Shown one piece after another: positions 6,082-10,233 of a stretch of 10,233 nucleotides of DNA. A model generated the notes under the pieces. It saw nothing but the letters and a program-made list of their open reading frames with translations. It was not told where the DNA came from and searched no databases. Position 1 is the first letter of the stretch; every line of letters starts with the position of its first letter. This stretch comes from Treponema sp. Lineage in GTDB: Bacteria > Spirochaetota > Spirochaetia > Treponematales > Breznakiellaceae. Both the position numbers and the translations under genes were made by a program. Where the stretch lies: the NCBI GenBank assembly GCA_031268245.1, contig JAIRXN010000018.1:1-10233 (forward strand), read 5' to 3'.

Positions 6082-7089
6082 CTATTCCTCCGTTCCGTAT
6101 CGAATGCGGCGGACCGTTTCCAGAGGCAGGGAAGGGAAAAATGCCCGGTACGCGGGAGTAACGCTGAAGACACGCCTTAGTATCCAGGCGCCTCTTTCAT
6201 TCAGTTCATATTCATAACGAAGGTCAATCTCTTCACCCAGAATGCGTACCATAAGGCCCTGTTCATCCCACTGAAGGGAGAGATCCTGCCGGAACAGATC
6301 ATCCCGGGAACCTGACTGCATGTTCCAATAGCGAAGCCTGTTATCCTTTCCGTAGAGGGCGCTGCACTCCTCTGCGGCGGAAACAACACGGGTAATATTG
6401 GCCCGGCTGTCAAAGTCGTAGTATTCACGAACTTCAGTTTCCCTGCCGCGCCCTGCGGAGCTTTCCGCGGACGCTTCAGTTTCAGGATCGGATGGAGCTT
6501 CTCCGCCGTAGGAGCCTTCGATACCGCAGATTCTCAATTCCCCCGCGGCCAGGGTTTTGGGAAAGGCATAAAAACCGTATGGATTGCCGTACCGGTCATA
6601 CCAGGTTTCCGTGGAAATATCCCCTGCTCCGCTCAAAAGAACATAGTAGAGGCTCTCTCCCCGGCTGACCGTATAGCCGCCGAAGTCCTGACGGTATTCA
6701 TATACCCATCCTCCTTCACCGCCAAGAGCAAAGGACGGCATGTCTTCCCCGGAGGGAGATTGCAGCACTACCTGCAGAAGGACGCCTTCGCGGAGAAGCG
6801 GAAAGGCCCTAAGTCTTCCTTCGGCATCTTTTTCGAGGTACATGGCTCCGCCGGGTAATTCCAGACTGAGGGAAAGGGCCCCTGCGGGCAGGGTGAAGGC
6901 ATCGGGAACCGCCTCAAGGGGCCAGTCGGGCCGCCAGATGATCTCCTGCCGTTTGATAATTTCCAGAACAGGCGAAACCGGGTAGATCCATTCGGCGGCC
7001 TCCCCTTCCCCCTCTTCATCCTGGGCAAAAAGCGGTATTACAAGGAGGGGGAAAAACAGACACAAAGGCAAAAAACGGCGCGCGTTCAT
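6082..7089 (-). CDS. Exported protein of unknown function
   Basis: A 335-residue protein with a clear signal peptide: basic start (MNARR), hydrophobic core (FLPLCLFFPLLVIPL) and a likely signal peptidase I site after LFA, about residue 22. There is no cysteine at the cleavage site, so it is not a lipoprotein. The mature part is rich in aromatic and beta-type sequence, with segments such as YDRYGNPYGFYAFPK (about 165-180) and LRYEYELNERGAWILRR that resemble the repeat-like beta strands of RHS or MORN-type outer-surface proteins, though I cannot assign a family. An acidic low-complexity stretch lies at about 198-215 (PSDPETEASAESSAG). The ATG overlaps the stop of the Lnb-like gene (ATGA), so the two are translationally coupled. 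It probably works in the periplasm or outer membrane alongside that enzyme; this is inference. Confidence 0.85.
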   Translation of the reverse strand: MNARRFLPLCLFFPLLVIPLFAQDEEGEGEAAEWIYPVSPVLEIIKRQEIIWRPDWPLEAVPDAFTLPAGALSLSLELPGGAMYLEKDAEGRLRAFPLLREGVLLQVVLQSPSGEDMPSFALGGEGGWVYEYRQDFGGYTVSRGESLYYVLLSGAGDISTETWYDRYGNPYGFYAFPKTLAAGELRICGIEGSYGGEAPSDPETEASAESSAGRGRETEVREYYDFDSRANITRVVSAAEECSALYGKDNRLRYWNMQSGSRDDLFRQDLSLQWDEQGLMVRILGEEIDLRYEYELNERGAWILRRVFSVTPAYRAFFPSLPLETVRRIRYGTEE

Positions 7090-8372
7090 TTTTTTCTGAA
7101 AAACAAGGCTATCCGGCCGGGGAAAACGCTTAACGCAAAGGCCCAGGGCATAACAAGGGCCTGGGTAACCTGATTCTGCTGCCAGAAACCGGGGCTAAGT
7201 TTTATCAGGATGCTGACCAGGCCTCCGAGAAACACATAGGTCCACAGAAATTCGAGAAACCTTTCGGCCATGAAGCGCCGGCGGCTCTGAGCGGAGAAGG
7301 CCCGGATAATCCCCAAAGGCACTGCGGCAAGGAGGAGAAAGTTAACAAAGATAACATTGCTGTTGTGCCAGGTATAATCATGGTCTGTAAAGAAGGTAAG
7401 GAAGAATAACAGCGATCCCGCGATGCCGAAGAAGAGCCCCAGTCCTGCCTGCAGGATGCCGTCTGTACGGCGCAGGGCCGTTTCCGCTTTTTTAAATTTG
7501 GGATTTCGCCCGAAAAAACGGATCAGAAATAGAACCAGTGCGATAAAAACGCCGAGGCAGAGTTCCCTGGGCCACTGAAGCCGGGGCTTGTCCAGGACAG
7601 GAGGCCGGTTCACCGAGCGGTTGCCCACCTCGATATCCGAAACAAGTTTCCGCGCTGCCCCGTTTTCATCGGTATAGCTGAACTCGCCGATCCGTGTACC
7701 GACTTCCGAGGGGAGAAACATTTCCTGCCATACGGTAATGGGGGTATCAATGTCCTGTCCCATCCAGAAGTTGAGAATCCAGTCCAGCAAAGGGTTAAAC
7801 CAGGTATGCCGCCTTACATGCTGCCGCAGGGTAAAACGGCCGGGAACGCCTTCGTAGGTACTGCGGAACTGACCATCTGTAATCATGTCAATGATATTGA
7901 GGAGCGGACCTGTACAGTTATGCTTGAAATGGTGGTAAAGGTAAGCCCGGTTTTCCGGCAGCACATTGTTTTCCGCAAAACGGCGGATCTCTTCCTTTTT
8001 TTCAGGACTCATGTCGAGCGTGTAGAGGGTGATGTCCCGGTTGCTGCGCCGGTACACCCGGTAATTGAGATCCGCCGGGGAAACGCCGCACATATACACA
8101 AGACGGCCCATGGCAAAACTGCTGAAAAAACGATCCGCATCAAAGGAAAAAATGCCCCAATCGTAGAACCAACTGCTGCCTTCGGAGGCGTCTTCTATAA
8201 CCAGGGCGATATGACCCCACCAGAAATACAGTTCGTCTCCGGGCCCGATAACGGCTACTTTGAGCGTAAGCCCTTCACCCCGCCCTGCGTCTTCCTGAGC
8301 CGGAAGGAAAAGGGCAATTCCTGTAAAGAGGAGGAAGGCCAGAAAAATTCCCCGGCGGGATGAAGCTTTCAA
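7086..8372 (-). CDS. Lnb-like DUF4105 membrane protein, possible lipoprotein N-acyltransferase
   Basis: A 428-residue membrane protein. An N-terminal hydrophobic helix (about 8-25) precedes an extracytoplasmic domain with the DUF4105/Lnb_N pattern: ELYFWWGHIALVIED (His54), YDWGIFSF, a Tyr/Arg-rich segment (YRVYRRSNRD), ENRAYLYHHFKHNCTGP (Cys153, His147/148/151) and TLRQHVR. Five C-terminal membrane segments follow at about 270-287, 306-328, 337-356, 371-391 and 402-420, the layout of Lnb, the Gram-positive enzyme that moves an acyl chain within a lipoprotein to its N-terminal cysteine. His54 and Cys153 are my candidates for catalytic residues. TTG at 8372 is chosen because GGGGAG lies five bases upstream; the frame is open to a TTG at 8402. 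It is 63 bases after the thioredoxin-like gene and overlaps the next gene by four bases. Family placement is fairly sure, the reaction is inferred. Confidence 0.8.
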   Translation of the reverse strand: MKASSRRGIFLAFLLFTGIALFLPAQEDAGRGEGLTLKVAVIGPGDELYFWWGHIALVIEDASEGSSWFYDWGIFSFDADRFFSSFAMGRLVYMCGVSPADLNYRVYRRSNRDITLYTLDMSPEKKEEIRRFAENNVLPENRAYLYHHFKHNCTGPLLNIIDMITDGQFRSTYEGVPGRFTLRQHVRRHTWFNPLLDWILNFWMGQDIDTPITVWQEMFLPSEVGTRIGEFSYTDENGAARKLVSDIEVGNRSVNRPPVLDKPRLQWPRELCLGVFIALVLFLIRFFGRNPKFKKAETALRRTDGILQAGLGLFFGIAGSLLFFLTFFTDHDYTWHNSNVIFVNFLLLAAVPLGIIRAFSAQSRRRFMAERFLEFLWTYVFLGGLVSILIKLSPGFWQQNQVTQALVMPWAFALSVFPGRIALFFRKK

Positions 8373-8435
8373 TGACTCTCCCCAACCTGAAACTTCACGC
8401 AAAAGCGTGTTCCTGGGTATGGACCCGCCTGCAAA

Positions 8436-8816
8436 TTAGGCGTCCAGCCCCAGATGCGCAAGGAAACCCTGCAGGTTGATAAAGTTACCATCGCGGACAA
8501 AGACTCCGTCCCGGTAGTAGCGGATATAGGGGATCTCCTGATTTCCAAAATGGTTCTCCTTGAATTCCATAAAAGACTCATGGCTTAAGCCGTTCCATCC
8601 GGCAATATCATATTCAGTATAGCAGATAGAGAAGCCCTGCGGATATACCGCCTCAAGGCGCTTTTCAGCCTCCGCCAGCCATCCTTTCACCATGATCCAC
8701 TGGGGACACCAGCTTTGAGTCAGTATGATTGCCGCCGCGGGAAAGGAGATAAGCGGCTTATCAAATTCGCCGTGTTCCATGGCGTAGCGGCACTCCGCTT
8801 CGGTAAGTTTTCGCAT
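8436..8816 (-). CDS. Thioredoxin-fold protein with a single-cysteine CPQW site
   Basis: A 126-residue protein with a thioredoxin-like arrangement: a hydrophobic strand (AAAIILTQSW), the active-site position SWCPQW at residues 35-40 followed by a helix (IMVKGWLAEAEKRL), then IPYIRYYRDGVFV (95-107), which holds the cis-proline (Pro96) and the strand pair after it. The second cysteine of the usual CxxC is replaced by Trp40, so it cannot do ordinary dithiol exchange. Other cysteines (Cys9, Cys33-region none, Cys65) are not placed like a CxxC. No signal peptide is seen, so it is probably cytoplasmic. The start is uncertain: ATG at 8816 has no ribosome binding site, and a TTG at 8843 lies inside a palindromic repeat. 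Likely first gene of the operon with the Lnb-like gene. Confidence 0.72.
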   Translation of the reverse strand: MRKLTEAECRYAMEHGEFDKPLISFPAAAIILTQSWCPQWIMVKGWLAEAEKRLEAVYPQGFSICYTEYDIAGWNGLSHESFMEFKENHFGNQEIPYIRYYRDGVFVRDGNFINLQGFLAHLGLDA

Positions 8817-8823
8817 AAATTCA

Positions 8824-8829
8824 GTATAG
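8824..8829 (-). promoter_or_regulatory. Possible -10 element next to the thioredoxin-like gene start
   Basis: On the minus strand TATACT lies six bases before the ATG at 8816. If used, transcription would begin at or next to the start codon and make an almost leaderless mRNA, which would fit the absence of a ribosome binding site. No good -35 is found at the right distance, so this is weak. Confidence 0.3.
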
Positions 8830-8830
8830 T

Positions 8831-8869
8831 GAGTCTCTTGCAAAACCCGGTTGGTTTTACAAGAGGCTC
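8831..8869. repeat. Palindromic repeat, copy A
   Basis: CTCTTGCAAAACC (8835-8847) and GGTTTTACAAGAG (8853-8865) pair over 12 of 13 positions around a five-base loop. The stem can extend outward to 8831 and 8869 with one G-T pair. A second small palindrome, CAAGAGGCTCTTG (8860-8872), overlaps its right side. It resembles copy B downstream and lies just upstream of, and may include, the start of the thioredoxin-like gene. Confidence 0.85.
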
Positions 8870-8918
8870 TTGCAGTTTCTCGCCTAACGGCTGCGAAACA
8901 TGCATTTTTAAGCGATTA

Positions 8919-8964
8919 CTCTTTCAAAACTGAAGTTTTGAAAGAGCCTCTAGTGAAAGGCTCT
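8919..8964. repeat. Palindromic repeat, copy B
   Basis: CTCTTTCAAAACT (8919-8931) and AGTTTTGAAAGAG (8934-8946) are perfect 13-base inverted arms separated by two bases. A second hairpin, AGAGCCT (8943-8949) with AGGCTCT (8958-8964), shares four bases with the first, so the two compete. The right half aligns with the right half of copy A at 15 of 20 positions (AGTTTTGAAAGAGCCTCTAG against GGTTTTACAAGAGGCTCTTG), which points to one diverged repeat family. Confidence 0.85.
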
Positions 8965-8965
8965 G

Positions 8966-9000
8966 AAAGAAAGAAGCCCGGCATAGCCGGCCGGGCTTTG
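8966..9000 (-). terminator. Terminator downstream of the oadB-type gene
   Basis: AAGCCCGGC (8974-8982) and GCCGGGCTT (8990-8998) form a 9-base stem with a seven-base loop. On the minus strand the stem is followed by CTTTCTTTC, T-rich but interrupted. On the plus strand it is followed by TGCTTTTA. It most likely ends transcription of the decarboxylase gene and could work weakly in both directions. Confidence 0.72.
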
Positions 9001-9055
9001 CTTTTATCAGCCGCCGTAGACCGCTATCATGACGCCCGCCGCAATGGCGGTTCCG
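8998..9055 (-). pseudogene. Duplicated 3' end of the oadB-type gene
   Basis: This 58-base segment repeats 9070-9127, which includes the last codons and stop of the decarboxylase gene, with one difference (G at 9031, A at 9103). Read on the minus strand it encodes the same C-terminus (TAIAAGVMIAVYGG and a TGA at 9007-9009); the single difference is silent (GTC against GTT). The copy lies after the gene's own stop and has no start, so it is a non-coding remnant. Confidence 0.9.
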
Positions 9056-9127
9056 GCGGAACCGCGGCCTTGCTTTTATCAGCCGCCGTAGACCGCTATC
9101 ATAACGCCCGCCGCAATGGCGGTTCCG
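8998..9127. repeat. 72-base tandem duplication with hairpin at the junction
   Basis: The repeat period is exactly 72 bases, a multiple of three, so the two copies are in the same reading frame. The 14-base spacer (9056-9069) is part of a perfect hairpin, GCGGTTCC (9047-9054) and GGAACCGC (9058-9065) around three bases. The high identity suggests a recent event, and a hairpin at the joint suggests slippage or template switching during replication. Confidence 0.9.
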
Positions 9128-10233
9128 ATAACGCCGGCTACGTTGGGGCCCATGGCATGCATCAGTACGAAGTTGCCTGGATCTTCCTCAAGGCCGACTT
9201 TGTTGGAAACACGGGCGGCCATGGGCACCGCGGACACGCCGGCGGAACCGATGAGGGGATTGATCTTTTCTTTGAGGCAAAGGTTCATGAACTTGGCTAC
9301 CAGCACACCCGCGGCGGTGGCAATACCGCAGGCCACTAGTCCCATCACCACTATGATCAGGGACGAGGGGTTCAGACACTTTTCGGGGGACATCTGGCTG
9401 CCCACCCCCAGGGAGAGGAACAGGGACACGATGTTCATCAGCTCGTTCTGGGCCGAATTGGAAAGCCGTTCCACCACGCCGATTTCCCGGAGAAAGTTAC
9501 CGAACATGAGGCAGCCGATAAGCGGCGCCGCCGCCGGGATAAGGAGGAGGCTCAGGGTGAACACCACCATGGGGAAGGCGATTTTCTCGATCTTGGAAAC
9601 CGGCCGGAGCTGCCGCATCCTGATGAGCCGTTCTTTTTTTGTGGTCAGGGCCTTCATAATGGGCGGCTGAATCATGGGTACCAGGGCCATGTAGGAATAG
9701 GCCGCCACCGCCACCGTGGCCAGGAGATGCGGGGCCAGCTTCGCGGCGACATAGATTGTGGTGGGGCCGTCGGCGCCGCCGATGATCGATACCGCGCAGG
9801 CTTCCTTGAGGTTAAAGGCCACCCCCGGCAGGAAGTTGGCGATACTGATGAAAAACAGGGTGGCGAACACCCCGAATTGGGCCGCCGCGCCCAGGATCGC
9901 TGTTTTTGGGTTGGCGATAAGGGGGCCGAAGTCGGTCATGGCCCCGATACCGATGAAGATAATAAGTGGGAAGAATTCGTTCCCCACCCCCGCGTTGTAA
10001 ATGACATTGAGGAAACCCGGCTGCTCAAAGAGATGCAGTTCTTCGTTCCAGACCCCCGGAGATCCCATCCCGGCGCCGGGGATGTTCACAAAGATGATGC
10101 CGAACCCTATGGGCACGAGGAGCAGGGGCTCAAAACCCTTGGCCACACCGAGGTACACCACCACAAAACCCACGATAACCATGAGAAGTTCCTGCCAGCC
10201 AAAGATGGTAATGGGCAGGCCCGACGGGGTTTC
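9079..10233 (-). CDS. oadB: Sodium-translocating decarboxylase beta subunit (oxaloacetate decarboxylase type), N-terminus beyond the window
   Basis: The visible 384 residues form most of the membrane subunit that couples decarboxylation of a carboxybiotin intermediate to sodium export. Known functional motifs are present: SIIGGADGPTTIY with the essential Asp (codon near 9769), and NPLIGSAGVSAVPMAAR with Asn, Gly and Ser spaced like Asn373, Gly377 and Ser382 of Klebsiella OadB. NFVLMHAMGPNVAGVIG near the end is also typical. The first visible residues (ETPSGLPITIFGWQELLMVIVG) are in frame with the rest; a Met at the codon ending at 10182 is internal, since the family has an N-terminal helix before it. 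About nine or more membrane helices are visible. Methylmalonyl-CoA or glutaconyl-CoA decarboxylase beta subunits are too similar to exclude; alpha and gamma subunit genes should lie beyond the right edge. The stop is TGA at 9079-9081. Confidence 0.9.
   Translation of the reverse strand, partial: ETPSGLPITIFGWQELLMVIVGFVVVYLGVAKGFEPLLLVPIGFGIIFVNIPGAGMGSPGVWNEELHLFEQPGFLNVIYNAGVGNEFFPLIIFIGIGAMTDFGPLIANPKTAILGAAAQFGVFATLFFISIANFLPGVAFNLKEACAVSIIGGADGPTTIYVAAKLAPHLLATVAVAAYSYMALVPMIQPPIMKALTTKKERLIRMRQLRPVSKIEKIAFPMVVFTLSLLLIPAAAPLIGCLMFGNFLREIGVVERLSNSAQNELMNIVSLFLSLGVGSQMSPEKCLNPSSLIIVVMGLVACGIATAAGVLVAKFMNLCLKEKINPLIGSAGVSAVPMAARVSNKVGLEEDPGNFVLMHAMGPNVAGVIGTAIAAGVMIAVYGG

Noticed and set aside
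5832..6173. 113-codon version of the EF-hand gene starting at 6173
   Set aside because: It would overlap the end of the exported-protein gene by more than 90 bases; the GTG at 6080 has a well placed GGAGG and follows that gene's stop by one base.
7806..8363. 185-codon plus-strand frame inside the Lnb-like gene
   Set aside because: Antisense to a well supported membrane protein and without a recognisable domain or ribosome binding site.
8396..8409. CACGCAAAAGCGTG hairpin between the thioredoxin-like and Lnb-like genes
   Set aside because: A 5-base stem with no T tract; too weak for a terminator and no other evidence for a regulatory role.
8831..8964. CRISPR array or integron attC site
   Set aside because: The two palindromes are diverged, unequally spaced and only two in number, and no cas or integrase gene is present.
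8851..9339. 162-codon plus-strand frame with an apparent internal protein repeat
   Set aside because: The repeated amino acids come from the 72-base duplication of the oadB-type gene end read on the wrong strand.

Overview
The window looks like ordinary chromosome from a moderately GC-rich spirochete, most likely a Treponema-type organism. This is an inference from gene content and gene order: a infC-rpmI-rplT operon that continues into a coiled-coil protein and ZapA, a GAF/HD-GYP protein, a DUF4105 (Lnb-type) membrane protein, and a sodium-pump decarboxylase beta subunit. No phylogenetic search could be run. Non-ATG starts are common: infC, the DUF188 gene and the Lnb-like gene appear to use TTG, and the HD-GYP and EF-hand genes appear to use GTG, each chosen from ribosome-binding-site position or family N-terminus.

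Layout. (1) 1-543, minus: the N-terminal 181 residues of a polytopic membrane protein that runs off the left edge. (2) 554-583: a promoter with an extended -10, shared by the divergent pair. (3) 630-4229, plus: a tightly packed seven-gene operon, infC, rpmI, rplT, a coiled-coil protein with an acidic Pro-Glu tail, zapA, manA (mannose-6-phosphate isomerase) and a DUF188/YaiI-family protein. It joins translation (IF3, L35, L20) to a likely cell-division pair and sugar-phosphate metabolism. (4) 4256-5512, minus: a GAF plus HD-GYP protein, probably a cyclic-di-GMP phosphodiesterase, with its own promoter and a palindrome at the predicted start of transcription. (5) 5525-5831: an intergenic stretch with that promoter, a strong terminator for the minus-strand genes to its right, and a doubtful 30-codon ORF. 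(6) 8816 down to 5832, minus: a probable operon of a thioredoxin-fold protein with a CPQW active site, an Lnb-like DUF4105 membrane protein, an exported protein of unknown function, and an 82-residue protein with one EF-hand-like loop. (7) 8831-8964: two related palindromic repeats. (8) 8998-10233, minus: the beta subunit of a sodium-translocating decarboxylase (OadB family). It is cut by the right edge, and the 3' end of the gene is duplicated in tandem.

No phage, CRISPR, tRNA, rRNA or transposase is visible. The points most worth following are the Lnb-like/EF-hand/thioredoxin-like envelope cluster, the coiled-coil protein paired with zapA, the palindromic repeats that occupy the upstream region of the thioredoxin-like gene, and the oadB tail duplication with a perfect hairpin at its junction.
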